Assembly (NCBI GenBank): GCA_946800325.1
Contig: OX326960.1
Span: 21,567,150-21,631,149, forward strand
Length of the DNA stretch: 64,000 nucleotides
Source: Luzula sylvatica
Taxonomy: Eukaryota; Streptophyta; Magnoliopsida; Poales; Juncaceae
Reading direction: 5' to 3'
In this document: positions 35,933 to 48,564 of the stretch, in pieces
Numbering within the stretch: the first letter of the stretch is position 1
Layout: each line of letters begins with the position of its first letter
The notes under the pieces: model-generated
Seen by the model: the letters and a program-made list of their open reading frames with translations, nothing else
The model's database searches: none
Told to the model about the DNA's origin: nothing
Translations under genes and position numbers: made by a program

Positions 35933-38476
35933 CCCCTAAAATGTGCTCTTTATTGGGTCGGGCCGTCCCAATAACGCTTTTGGGTCGGTCAGAACAGGGT
36001 CAGCCCGCCCCTATAGTTCAAAATGTTGGGTCAGCCCGCCCCAATAATTATTGGGTCTGCCACGACCGTCCCTGTAACGCTGTTGGGTCGTCCTTTTTTT
36101 GGGTCGGCCCGCCCCTAACTGCAGGGTCCGCCCGCCCCAACCTTTCTGACCGCCCCAATAGAATTAGGGTCGGCCTGCCCCCAACCCCCTGACCGCCCCA
36201 ATAGCATTAGGGTCGGCCCGCCCCAACCCCCTGACCGCCCCAATAGCATTAGGGTCGGCCAGCCCCAACCCCCCTGACCGCCCCAATAGAATTAGGGTCG
36301 GCCCGCCCCAACTTCTCACCGCCCCAATAACTGCCTCTTTATTATCCCCCTCCCACAGCACTTAGCGAACTTTCCCCTCTCGCGCCCTCATCTGCCCTCT
36401 CTTCGCCCTCATCTCCCCTCTCTCCCGCCCTCATCTCCCCTCTCTCCCTCGCAGATGCCCTCAATCCTCACCAAGCTCTCGTTCTCGAATCTTTTTCTTC
36501 CTCGATTTGAATATGGCAACTGAAGAATACGGATGAGTCTACTTCGATTTCAGATTTTTATTTGAAGGTATCAATTTTTTTTGCTAGTTTATTGTTGTTC
36601 AATCCAGTGTAGAAATCTATTTTTGTCGTGGAAATCTGTTCTAGTGTGGAATTTGTTTTTGCTAGTAATTTGAAGTTATATACGATTTCAGATCTGTTTT
36701 TGTTTCGGTTTTTTTGACTGTTTTTTAAAGCTGGTAGGATTTAATTTTTCGGGGTTCAAAAATTTGGGGTTAATTTTTTGTTTTTCAAATCTGGCAGGTT
36801 TTAATTTTTTGTTTTTGAAAGTTGGCAGGTTTTAATTTTTTGTTCTAGTGTGGAAAAAAAATTTGCTAGTAAAAAGAGAACCATATACGATTTCAGATCT
36901 GTTTTTGTTCCAATTTTTTGACTGTTTTTTAAAGCTGGCAGGATTTAATTTTTCGGGGTTCAAAAATTTGGGGTTAATTTTTTGTTTTTCAAATCTGGCA
37001 GGTTTTATTTTTTTGTTTTTGAAATCTGGCAGGTTTTAATTTCTTGTTCTAGTGTGGAAACTTTTTTTGCTAGTAAAAAGAGAACTATATACGATTTCAG
37101 ATCTGTTTTTGTTGCAAGTTTTTTGACTGTTTTTCAAATCTGGCAGGTTAAGTACTGTTAATTAGGGTTTATTTAGGGTTAATTACTTATTAGTAAATTA
37201 ATTAATTTTGGTAGAATTAGGGTTACGATTTTTGTCATTATTGCTGAATTTGGGTTTTAATTGTTGAATTATGATTTTAATTGCTGATTCGGAGTTTGAA
37301 TTGTTTAATTATGGTTTTAATTGTTTAATGCAGGCTTCAATTGTTTATAAGCCTATGGAGTTGAGTTCTAAATGCGAAACTACGAGGTATATATTCTACT
37401 AAAATTCAAAATTTCTTATTTCGTTTCATAAATTCAATTTTTTTTACTGATTAATACTCGATACCTACATTAATTTCAATAAATTTCTTTGACATTTTTT
37501 TTGACATTTTTTTCTCTCTCTGGAATCTGACGAAGCTCTCCGCTCTCCGCGAGGAAGACGAAGCAATTGGTTGCGGGACTATTGCTGGGAATGGTGATCC
37601 TCTCTTCTGGTACGTTTATCTCTTGTAATTAGGGTTTATTTCAGGTTAAGTACTGTTAATTAGGGTTTATTTAGGGTTAATTACTTATTAGTAAATTAAT
37701 TAATTTTGTTTTGTTCAGGGGTAAGAATGGAGTTGTGGTGAGAATTGTCGAAGAACGAGAATCTACTTGGCGAGAATGGAGGAAGTCGAGAAGAGAGTTG
37801 TCCTCTCAAGACGGTTAATTTTTCTAGATGTGTTTGTACTAGTATTAAATTTGTCAAAAAATTAATGTTGTAATAATTTGGCCTCTTAATTATTATTATT
37901 TTGTTTAAGTTTTAAAAATTCATTTTCACCATCTTTTTGGTCAAATTTGTATGTAATAATTAGTCGTCTTTGTTGGATTTTCTCGTTGGATTTATGTTTG
38001 TGTGTTTTGAGGATTTGGTTGTTTGGTGAATTTGTGTGCAAGATGAGTATTTCATATAAATATAATTATTTATGTAATAACTAATTATAATATAATATTT
38101 GGTATATTTACTAATTAATATAATTAAAAAATTATTTATATAATGAATAATTATAATATAATATTTCCAATAATTAATAATTATAGGGTTATTGGGTCCG
38201 CCCGCCCCAATAAGGCATGTTATAGGGTCGGCCCGCCCCAAAACCCTGTACTGATGTGACCCTGCGCTGTGATTGGACTGACACGCTTTTAGGGTCGGCC
38301 CGCCCCAATAAATACCGCCCCAAAAGGACTATAGGGTCGGCCTGCCCCTGACAGGAACGCAGCTTTTAGGGACACCCATTTAGGGTCGCCTCACCGACCC
38401 AATAACCTATAGGGGCGGTTTTGAGGCCTTATTGGGTCAGTTTTGGCCGCCCCAATAGGCCAGGTATGTTGTAGTG
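35933..38476 (+). mobile_element. non-autonomous CACTA-like element inside GLR exon 3
   Basis: A 2,544-bp insertion absent from copy A. The right end, read inward, is CACTACAACATACC, a canonical CACTA terminus. The left end CCCCTAAAATGTGC is a mutated counterpart, and both lead into TATTGGG. The flank GGG (35,930-35,932 and 38,477-38,479) is the expected 3-bp TSD; removing element plus one TSD restores the family-typical VGDTTI codons. Subterminal regions at both ends are packed with GGGTCGGCCCGCCCCAATA-type repeats, as in En/Spm relatives. The interior has tandem repeats and no transposase frame. Confidence 0.85.
36685..37145 (+). repeat. about 205-bp tandem repeat, just over two copies, inside the CACTA-like element
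   Basis: ATACGATTTCAGATCTGTTT recurs near 36,678, 36,884 and 37,088, with the AATCTGGCAGGTTTTA motif between. Separately, CAGGTTAAGTACTGTTAATT starts a 70-bp direct repeat at about 37,143 and 37,643. Confidence 0.85.
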
Positions 38477-40055
38477 GGGACACCACAATTACTGCCAACA
38501 GGACAAATTATGTGGATTTTACATTGCCATATACAGACTCGGGTATATCGATGGTTGTGCCAATCAAAGTGGGCACGAGTAATTCAATGTGGATTTTTCT
38601 GCAACCTCTAACTACCACGTTATGGCTAACTAGTCTCGCGTTCTTCTTCCTCATTGGATTCACTGTATGGGTGATTGAGCACAGGATAAATCCAGAGTTT
38701 CGAGGGACGAAATTGTAGCAAGTCGGCCTCACAATTTACTTTGCATTCTCTACTCTCGTCTTTTCTCACAGTTTGTTTAGTTTCTTTATCTCGTATTTTT
38801 TTAAATTTCCCAGTTCTTTAATTTTTAAAACCCTTTACAAAAATAATAATTCACTTGGAATTGGAAATCATTCATACTGCTATTGTTTCAAATAAAGTAG
38901 AAACCGTTTATACATATATAATTTCCTTTCAATCTTATATAATTTCATTCATTGGTCAGATGCAAAATTACGAAGCAGCCTATCGAGAATCTTGGTTATT
39001 ATCTGGGTATTTGTAGTGCTAATCCTAACTTCAAGCTACACGGCGAGTCTGGCATCCATGCTGACTATACAACAACTAACCCCAACCATTACAGATGTAA
39101 ACGAACTCTTAAGACAAGGAGATCACTACATTGGATATCAATCCGGAAACGTTATAGTACTTGATTTCTTAAAATCAAGACTGCATGTTGACCCAAATAA
39201 ATTGAGGAAATATTGTACAATTGAAGAATATGCCGAGTTCCTTGCAAAGGGTTCATCCAATGGAGGGGTTTCGGCTATTTTCGATGAGATTCCTTATCTT
39301 AAGGTCTTCTTAGGGAAGTATTGTGCTGACCATACAATGATCGGTCCGACCTACAAGAAAGATGGATTTGGTTTTGTAAGATTCTCTAATTAATCATGAT
39401 CATTTCTCCATAAACACACATCCTATCTTTATAATTTGAGGTCTCATCTTGTTTGATCTTTTTTAGGTATTTCCAAAAGGCTCACCACTGGTACAAGATG
39501 TGTCCATGGCAACAGAAGGAGATGAAATGACTCAGATTGACAAAAAATGGTTGGGTGACCTTAGCAATTGCCCTAGGCAAGGTGCTGTCTCGGGCTCTCT
39601 GAGCCTAAGTTTCAGAAATTTTGCAGGTCTTTTTATCATAACAGGTGTTGTCTCTGTCCTCTTGATCACAATCCATCTAGGACGATATGTGTACCGAAAT
39701 TGGGATAGGATAAAAGGTGAATTTAGTGATCACGAAACTGCATATGATACATTTCGTGCGTTGGTTAAGCAGTTTGACCGGATGGATTCTGCTGTCCGGT
39801 CTGCCTTGGATCGTAACAAATCATCAGTGAACAGCGCTGGAGAAAGTCGTGGCGAAGCAAATGGAGATCAAGTGGGTTTGACGAATAATGATACCATATC
39901 AGACCAATCATCAGGGATGAATTCTCCTTCAATGCATGGAACACAAACACAAGAACACCCAGATGCTACCAATCTCACGCGTCGAATCTTACCTACAGAA
40001 CATACCCTAGAGCTCCAACAGATTCATGTTCAAGGGAGATGATGTTAAATATTAA

Positions 40056-43000
40056 ACTGAACTTGCAACACCCTGCGCAATTGCGCGAGATTTGATGTTC
40101 TTTTTGATATATTTTGTTTGAATCTTTTATTTTCAATATTTTTGTTGTTGTGTAGTTATATCTTGTATTTTTTTCCTTGACGTATATTTTTCGGGAGTCA
40201 TTTCATGATATTTTTTTAGTTTTTGTTTTCTTCTCCATCTTGGGTATTTGTTTTTTTTTGTTTTTTTTTTATAATAAATAGAGAAGGTTCATATGTCCAC
40301 CATCCATTGATGTTAATGAGGCTTGATCGCACAATTTCTCACAACATATGATATTTTCTATTATTAAGTAAATATCTTACTATTTGAAAAAAAAATTATG
40401 CGAGTGAGATTACACACAAGGATTGTATAAATATTCAAGTTGGACTCAACTTTATATCTAAAATTAGGTTATGGAGTGAGATTACACACAAGGATTGTTG
40501 AGTTGGACTCGGTAGCCTATCTCACGAGTGACTCGAGAGTTGCATTTGATGCAATTGGATGTGATCGTACCGAAACGGTATATTTTTAGTTGCATGGCTC
40601 AATTTGGCTTTAAAATATACACAATTTGGATCTTGACCATTAGAAACAAGAACAATTATCTTTGTTTCGGTTTCATTAACGTGTAGGTTATTGATTCGAA
40701 AAGAATAGTGGGAGTACGGTCATACAAAATATAAATATTCAAGTAAGCCATTAATTTAAGCTATATTTACAAAATTGTAGAAAATAAAAAAACAATAAAA
40801 TTTAAATATCCAATCAATTCTCAAGTAAGAGAATTTGAACAAGAAATTTTTTAGACATATTTGAGAATGGCTTTCGAATAAGAATACAAGAATTGGATTC
40901 TGATGGGTTTTGAGCAAGGATAGAGACCGTTTTCGAAACTGTTCAAAAACACTCAAAGTTGCGAGTATGTCGTGTTGGGTCCCGCAGTTAGAAACGCAAC
41001 GGAAATAACAAAAAAAGTAGTCCTCATGACTTGACCACAAGGATCCGTGCAAACAAATCAAACATCGAAGGAAGAGTTTGTGTTTATTACCTCTGAATCA
41101 CGTTTGAATCGGTGACGATAAAAACTCGCGGCGGTTCGAGTTGATCACGTCTGGCTCCGAAACTTTAAAACCTCTACTCGTATCCATCGGGCTCGTCTCA
41201 AAGAAGAATCGCCGTTTTGTACTAGCAACGCGGCGATCTGCTCAAATTTTTCAAGCATGTATGACTTTAAATCGTAAATTTTGAATTAATAAACAACAAT
41301 TTGTATGGATTCCAAATAAAGAACTGATCAGAGTTCCACAATTGAAGTAAGGTAATAGTTGCAAGTAAGACAATTATAGAAAATATTTTGGCATGAGAAG
41401 ATTGTGAGGAAACTCGATGTAGTCTTGATAACCCCAAAAAATTGATCGTTGAAATGTGATTCAATTCTTGGGGTAAATGAACAAAATTTATATGAGCTTT
41501 AATTTAGTCCAATGTAAAGAAAAGTTCGTTCTCAGGGGAAACATGTGTGTATTTAGAGTTGAAATAATAAAAATTTCGAATCAAATTCAAAACTTGATAC
41601 TTTACACAGATGTGCAAAACACTATCAATGATCTCTGAAACAAATTTGGTGCAAATTGGAGCAACCAGCAAAAATTTCACTAATTTACAGTTAGGTCCCT
41701 AAATTTTTGCATTAAAACCCAGTGACTTTTTCTTGGCAGTTAAGTAACTTTGTACAATTATAACAATTCACTAATTTCTTGAAATGTTCTCAAACTTGTA
41801 TTTTCACAAATTAAAACCAGTTATCTACCAAATGATATACTTAGATCAGTATGTCACAATCCAGATCTCACAGAAAAATCAATTAAAAACAGAAGAACAT
41901 CAAGATTATCACACACAATTTCAAAAGTTCCCTTATAGATTTAAATTTTCCGTAATTTTCATAAATTCACAACAAACCATGAAATCCTTCAAATTCATTG
42001 AGACAAACTTCTATACAAACTAGATCAAATGATTTACAAGAATATGTTTTTACAATAAATTTTTTAGATCTAGAACAGCAAGAAAAATTAATGAGAAAGT
42101 AGGCTAAAACGGTCATAATTTGTTAATTATCCAAATGACATGGAGTAAAATTCTACATAAACTAGAGATCTAGATCTAAAACAAGATACTTTTGATCTGG
42201 ATGTTCGAGTTCTATAAAGTACCCAAAAAATTCAATTAAAAGCACAAGAAAATTAAAAATTTCAGGAAATTATTCTTGAAGGGAACTTTGGAAATTTTTA
42301 ACAAACTTAATATTGATTAAAATGGTAAAACTATTTACACAAAAATCAAGTACTAAAGTTGTTTGACAAGATCATATTTTTAGAATAATTAAAAAAAATT
42401 AATTGGAAATTAAATCACAAAACAGTTACAGAGAATAATCAGAAATTAAAAGTACTTCACAAGTAAATTCAAGAAAATATTCTAAAAATTCAGGAAAAAT
42501 TTCAGATTAAATATAAACACTAAATAAACTTCATATTAACACAATCAAACATGATTCATCAAGTTTGACAAAGAAAATCACATTAAAACCATAAAAAATA
42601 GAGAAAAATGAGTGAATAACCAAATATATTGAGTGCTTGAGTGAAGTTGTCTTTTAAGATTCGTTCTTGATCTAGTGAGGTGGAGGAGTGAAGGTTGATC
42701 TTTGATTTAAGCTAGAGAGCTTGATTGTGGCTTGAGTTCACTGATTTAGCGTTTCGCCTTGATTTTGGGGCAAATCTTGAAAATTAAGGTGAATCAAGAG
42801 CCTAGGTGATCCAAGAGAGCTTGGGGGAGTTTAGTGAAAATGGTTAACAAGTGCTTGAAAGCACTCACGAATGGATATAATGGTGTGTCACCAAAACTAG
42901 ATCAAAACTGAAGCTATTTATAGCAAAAGCAGTCTTAGAGAGTCCATTTTTGCTCAAATTGGAGAGCTATATAGATGCACGACGTGGCCACGATCATTTT

Positions 43001-44518
43001 TCCGAAAACTTCGCGAGATTTGGAGCATCGCGAATGAAGTTAGGGTCGTTTTACTATCGTCGTCATTTTCTCGGCGAAAATGGAGAGAGTGCAGTATGTT
43101 TTTGCTGTGTATTTTTGCTCACAGACAGATTATTGGGGACGTCCAGTCACTGCTGGAATGGAGAGGAAGAGGGGACAGTTAAGTTGAGGCTCCAACAGAA
43201 TCAGTTCTAACGACTGAGTTGTTCTTCTGTTTCGAGCTCAGGTAGTTGTTAGGAAAATACACTGAATTATAATATTTAATGAAGATTGCATCAAAAATAC
43301 GCCACTGAGGATCCATGAGAACCATTTGAAATAATGGGTATGGGTTAATGGGTGTTGATTCGGGTCTGGATCCAACCTAGTAAGGTTCTGAGTCATGCAT
43401 TTGATCGAACACTTCGTGTGAATAGTCTTGAGCTAGAGAAAAATCATCATAACTTCCTCCTTTCTTTGTCAAAATTCGATTTCTCGGTACCAAAATGATC
43501 AGGAGAAAGAGGGCCTTGAACCATGGCTTTGGTTTGAAGAGACAAGGTCTTAAAATCCACGGCTGTACCAATGATCAGGTACTGGCAGAAGTGGAGGGAG
43601 AGATTGGAACACGTTTTTGAGGCATTTAGAGAGAGATTTAGAAGAAAAACTTCCATAAGAGACTTGTGTGGCTTGTGGAGTTCAATATCCAGGGCTGGCC
43701 AACCGTGCAACTGCTTTTTTAGAGGTTGAGAACTGGATTGAGGAGAAAATTAGAATATGAAACTTGACCCATTTGGGACTCACTTCACTCCAAACCCAAA
43801 ATGATCTACAAGTTTCTTGGTGGAGGAGAATACGTAAGTCAAAAAAATTAAAATTACAAAAATGCCCATATGTTTATTTTGTTTTGTGTAGATAGCAAAG
43901 GATTTGAAATTTACGATGAATCAAGCAGCGGAACCAATCGATGCAAAATTTACATAAGATCCCAGAAGATAAAGAAGAAAGAGAAGAAGATGACAAAGGA
44001 TGATAGTTGCATTTTTTCGGGTCCTCCATTCTTGACGACCCGTTATTGAATAATGGAAGTTTTAGTGACGGTGGGGAAACTGCAAGTGGTGATGGTAATG
44101 GTGGGTAACAAGAGGTTATGCATTCTTATTTATTATTTAATTAATGTTTTATTATTAGACATTCTTTATTTATTGCACAAATGAACTGAAATAATCAGCT
44201 TCATTAATTATTATTTCATTATTTAACACGGAATCTCTTCAAGAATTCCCTGCGCCGCCTCTTCGTCTCTATTCTCCTCACTTTCTTCGACCCTATAATA
44301 CACCTATTACAAAAAAAGAGGGGTTTAAGTGAAAATTTTGCAAGTTATGTATGGGCATTTATGATAATATTTATATTTTAATAAGGATGTTAGTATCGTT
44401 GTAGTACCACACAAGTGCGGGATGGAGAGAGAACTTTGAAAGAGTTCGGGCGGTTATTGAAATTCGTTTCGAGTATACCCGGTATGCCTTCCGGCTCAGT
44501 AAAATGTTCCATGTCATG
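40056..44518. other. gene-less shared stretch downstream of GLR copy B
   Basis: Counterpart of 2,545-7,468 without the two LINE insertions and with one unit of the 54-bp repeat. It contains a 12-bp palindrome GCGCAATTGCGC, where copy A has the longer 14-bp form. No supportable gene. Confidence 0.6.
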
Positions 44519-45125
44519 CGAAAAATAAACCAGATCTGGGCTTCAACGAGAGCAAAAATAGCGTCAACCCTGCCTAGCAGCCATAAAGAAGCCATGGATC
44601 TAGTGTGTAAGGCTCAGGGAAATATCTTGGCGAAGGAGTTTGCTGTCTTCTTCGCGTACGGCGTATGGAGAGAGAGGTATGCAAGAGTGTATTCAGATCG
44701 GAGGAGATCGGAGGAGTTAATGCTCGAGGAGATAAGAGAGGAATGGACCTTGTACTCGAGAGCTCTTCAGAGGAGCTTCGTCGAAGAGAGAGGAAGGGAA
44801 ATAGTAGATAGGAGGAGGAAAGATTAGAGTAGAAAGAGATAGATAAGGAAGGGAGAAGAGGAGAGCGTAGTGAGTGCGCTTTTAATGCGAGAAGATGAGT
44901 GGATGAGCCAGCGGTGGCGATATACACGAAGAGTCGCTAGAATAATCTATATTTAATAGAGTAGTTAAGTTACTTGTAATTTCTGGGCGTGATTTGGAAG
45001 TGAAAAAAAGGGTAATGTAAAAGCCCAAAAGAAAAGAGGTTACTATAAAATTCTGGACTGAAATTTATAAAAGAATACATTTAGAAGAGGGACTATTAAA
45101 GCCTTCTCTAAAAAATTTCAAAAAT
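44519..45125 (+). mobile_element. 5'-truncated LINE 3' end, copy B only
   Basis: About 0.6 kb replaces a few bases present in copy A after CCATGTCATG. The plus-strand frame to 44,826 encodes FFAYGVWRERYARVYSDRR, the WxERxxR C-terminal signature of plant LINE reverse transcriptases, then a stop, a 3' UTR and an A-rich tail. No clean TSD is visible; a small target deletion accompanied the insertion. Confidence 0.75.
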
Positions 45126-46907
45126 AAAATAAAATATATAATAATTATTGTTATTGTTATTGTTGTTGTCGTTAATATTTAATAATTGAGGAGTTCTGTG
45201 ATATGAGTTTTTCTTATAGTAAATTTTTTTATAAAGGTATTTTGGATATTTGTCAATCAATGAATATTTAATAATAAGATTCAAGTGTATTATTATCAAC
45301 CAATGTTAGACAAAATAAAAAGTTTTTATCATGCATATAAAGAAGAAAAAAAATCCAATTAATTAAAAATACTCACATTACCCTTTTCCAAAGGAATTAC
45401 CATAGAATTCCCCTTAATACTTGCTCTTCCTTGTCCACCGAATTCGAGAGCATCCGAATCGAGCACCACTTTATATTTGTCATGCAAATTGCACCCAACT
45501 TTATATCTAAATATTTCAAAATATAATAATTAATTATTAATTTATATAAATTAAATCAAATCAAATGCAAATGCAAATTGCACCCAGCTTTATATCTAAA
45601 TATTTCAAAACATAATAATTAATTATTAATTTATATAAATTAAATCAAATCAAATGAAATGAAATTTTTCCTCCGAATGTGTTTGCGGGATGGAAGTTAA
45701 AGACAGACTAGATCATCACGCCCAAAAACGATAACTTTTATGAAATTAAATTATTATTATTATTATTATTAATTCGTAAAATATTTAATAAAAAAAGAAA
45801 ATTGTAGATAGGAAATAAAATTACCTTTTCTTCTCGTTGATGCTACTCACAATTTGCTTGGGGTTTGAGACGAACGAGAATTTCTCGTCCAATAAATTCA
45901 TCGCTCTATCAAATGCATTCATGTACTACAAAAACAAACAAAATACAAACATTTAACAAAATAAAATAATAATATTCTTTTTTAAGGCAACAGATGAAAT
46001 ATGTTAAGTGTGGTCGTTAAAACTTAAAAAGAAAATGATATTGCATTATCCTTAAAAAAAAAAAAAAATCGGAACACGGCCCACATAAGCAATAGAAAAG
46101 ATCCTCAAAATTATACTTAGCCAAATCTAATATAGTCGAACCGCTGCCACGTGGGGCATTACTATCTCGGTCATCTGTGCTTTCACCATCACGGCCATAT
46201 GTGATCGTCGTCTTGTGTTCGGACACGTTTGCCGTCGTAATCGTTATGTCTCTCAATGCATCGTCTTCAATTGCACTTGAGAATACGAGAAGGAAGACGT
46301 CACTACCCGTAACGGAGCTTTAATGTACTCAAACCAGGTTTGTTTCGTATCTATAAAATATCCGAAGTTCCGAACCGGTCGATCTCGTATCCAAACCGGT
46401 CGATCTCGTACCCAAACCGGGGGGAGGGGTATGGAAGCCGCTAGGTTTAGTCTTCACAGACATAAAAATAATAATATAATAATAATAATACTTTTTGTAT
46501 CTGATATGGTGAGTATCTACGAGACTCCATTGACGACTATATTTTTCATAACTCTACTCATTTGTTTCTCTTGAAAAATGTATCCATTCTGGATTACCAA
46601 ACTATACAAAAATAAAATAATAATATAATTCCCCAGAAGACCATAATCGTTGATCAAATCAAGGTACAAATGCAAATACAAATACATAAATACATATTCA
46701 TATGTTGATAAATTAGGATATTGATATATAATGTCCACACAAGTATCACCAGATTTTATTGTTTTTTTTTTAATTTCTTTGTGATTTCGGTCGTGTTTAA
46801 AGCAACGAAGAAAGAAAACATTCACGAGTCAAACTTTGAAAAAGACAGCTGGGCCATGGACCAAACTTTGAAAAAAAATGAAAGCTGGCCGAAACATTTT
46901 TTTTTTT
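45126..46907 (+). other. gene-less shared stretch, copy B, with empty Helitron site
   Basis: The uninterrupted GAATTCCCC at about 45,407 is the pre-insertion state of the copy A Helitron. The approximately 80-bp direct repeat at about 45,480-45,640 is retained. No gene. Confidence 0.6.
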
Positions 46908-47229
46908 GGGCCTCCATGAATTCAAAATAACATAATTATCCCTCTAAAATGAACAATTACATATTTAACTTTTTTAAACTCAATTAGTTTCATAAATATC
47001 CTCTTAAAATTTATAAATATCAAATTTATCCCTACCGTTAAGTTTCTGTTAAATTTCTGTTAAAAATATATTATTTTAATTTCTAAATTTAATTAAAATA
47101 ACACATAAAATATTTAATGACTATAATATCCTTCTATTTACTAAACCAATTTAACTTGCAAGCTAACTTGAGTGTCCAGTATTTTTGGTATTTTTCTTTC
47201 ATCTTCTTTCATCGTAAGCTCTCCAGTAA

Positions 47230-47463
47230 TGTTTGGCAAGCGGAATTAGTAGAGTGGAATCAGATTATAAGGTGGAGGAGTAAAAAGTTCTGGAATTAGT
47301 AATTCCACAGTTTGTTTGGATGCCCAAATTATAAGATGCTGGAAAATATAATTCTCTGTTTGGTTGTTTACAAAATTTTGGAATTTCGCTATTGGAAATA
47401 TAAAACTAATGTTTCATTAAAATTAATACAATATAATAGTATTGTTATAATATTAAATTAATA

Positions 47464-47527
<64 letters not shown>

Positions 47528-47920
47528 GTTATTGTTATTGTTATTATGATATTATATTATTATAATATTGTAATAATGTTATTATTGTTGTCGTTATTAT
47601 TATATTATATTATAATAATAATAATAATAGTTTGAAAATATTAATAATATGATTATAATTAATATAACATTATTGCAATACAAAATTATCATAATATTAT
47701 TAATTGTAGTAATATTACGGTACTAATTTTAATAATATTATAATATTAATTATAATAATAATATATTATTATAATACTAATACTAATATTAATATTAAAA
47801 TATTGTAAATAATAATAATATATTTATTTAAAAATATTTATATATTCATATTTATATAAATATATTATATTAGTAATAATATTTATATAAATATATTAAA
47901 ATAATATTTACATATTAATA

Positions 47921-47951
<31 letters not shown>

Positions 47952-48564
47952 ACAAATAATTATATCATAGTTATCTGTATAATAGATATAATAATAATAT
48001 AATATTTTAAATACATTCTTATATTATTATAATATTGTATTTTATTCATATAATAATATATATTATATTATATTGTTTATATATATAATTTAATTATTAT
48101 GTACAGTAATTATTATATATTATTATAATGCTATATAATATTATAATATAATTATTCTGTAATTATAATATTTTACCCTACTTTAATATATTAGTAATAT
48201 AATTATTATAATTATTATAATAATATATAAAAATACTATAATATTGTAACTTATAAAATTTAAATGCATTGTTGTATTATTCTATATTATATTATATTTA
48301 TATTATAATTGTTATAGTAATTATTATTATTATTCTTATTAAGATAAGCTCTAAACTTAATTAGCATGCATTTTATTAGCTTTAAACTTTCCATCATCTT
48401 GGCACTGTAGATATTTGGAGAATTACAATTTGTAGGTTTTGTATGGAGAAATATTTACCCTCATTTCCTAATTCCACATTTAAAAGGTGTCCAAACAAAA
48501 AATTTCAATTTGTTGAATCTTAAGATTCTAATTCCTCTTGAAATTCTTACCTCCAAACACCCCC
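47230..48564 (+). mobile_element. Harbinger/Tourist-like element, nested, copy B
   Basis: Counterpart of 13,183-14,550 with the same TAA flanks (47,227-47,229 and 48,565-48,567). It is shorter because of its (TTA)n array at 47,464-47,527. Confidence 0.65.
47464..47527 (+). repeat. (TTA)n microsatellite, copy B
   Basis: About 21 units, roughly ten fewer than in copy A. Confidence 0.95.

Larger units (their letters stand above)
31586..40042 (+). pseudogene. GLR: glutamate-receptor-like (GLR, clade-2 type) gene, copy B; disrupted by transposon and nonsense codon
   Basis: All five exons are recognisable: 31586-31889, 34519-35813, 35911-35932 plus 38480-38770 (split by a transposon), 38960-39375, 39467-40042. 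Exon 1 gives a hydrophobic signal peptide (about residues 14-38) and the start of the amino-terminal ligand-sensing domain (RVGVVLDL). Exon 2 completes that domain (MGPQTSTETEF) and enters S1 (LRIAVPVKQSF, about residue 466). Exons 3-5 encode M1, pore, M3 with SYTASL, S2 and M4. The frame is open through exon 2, in contrast to copy A. Two lesions inactivate it: the 2,544-bp CACTA-like insertion within the VGDT codons of exon 3, and TAG at 38,716-38,718 where copy A has GAG (Glu). Exons 4 and 5 remain open. Intron 1 is long (2.6 kb) and holds decayed repeat sequence. Confidence 0.92.

Noticed and set aside
35926..36361. Open frames in the GGGTCGGCCCGCCCC region
   Set aside because: GC-rich subterminal repeat of the CACTA-like element; no domain.
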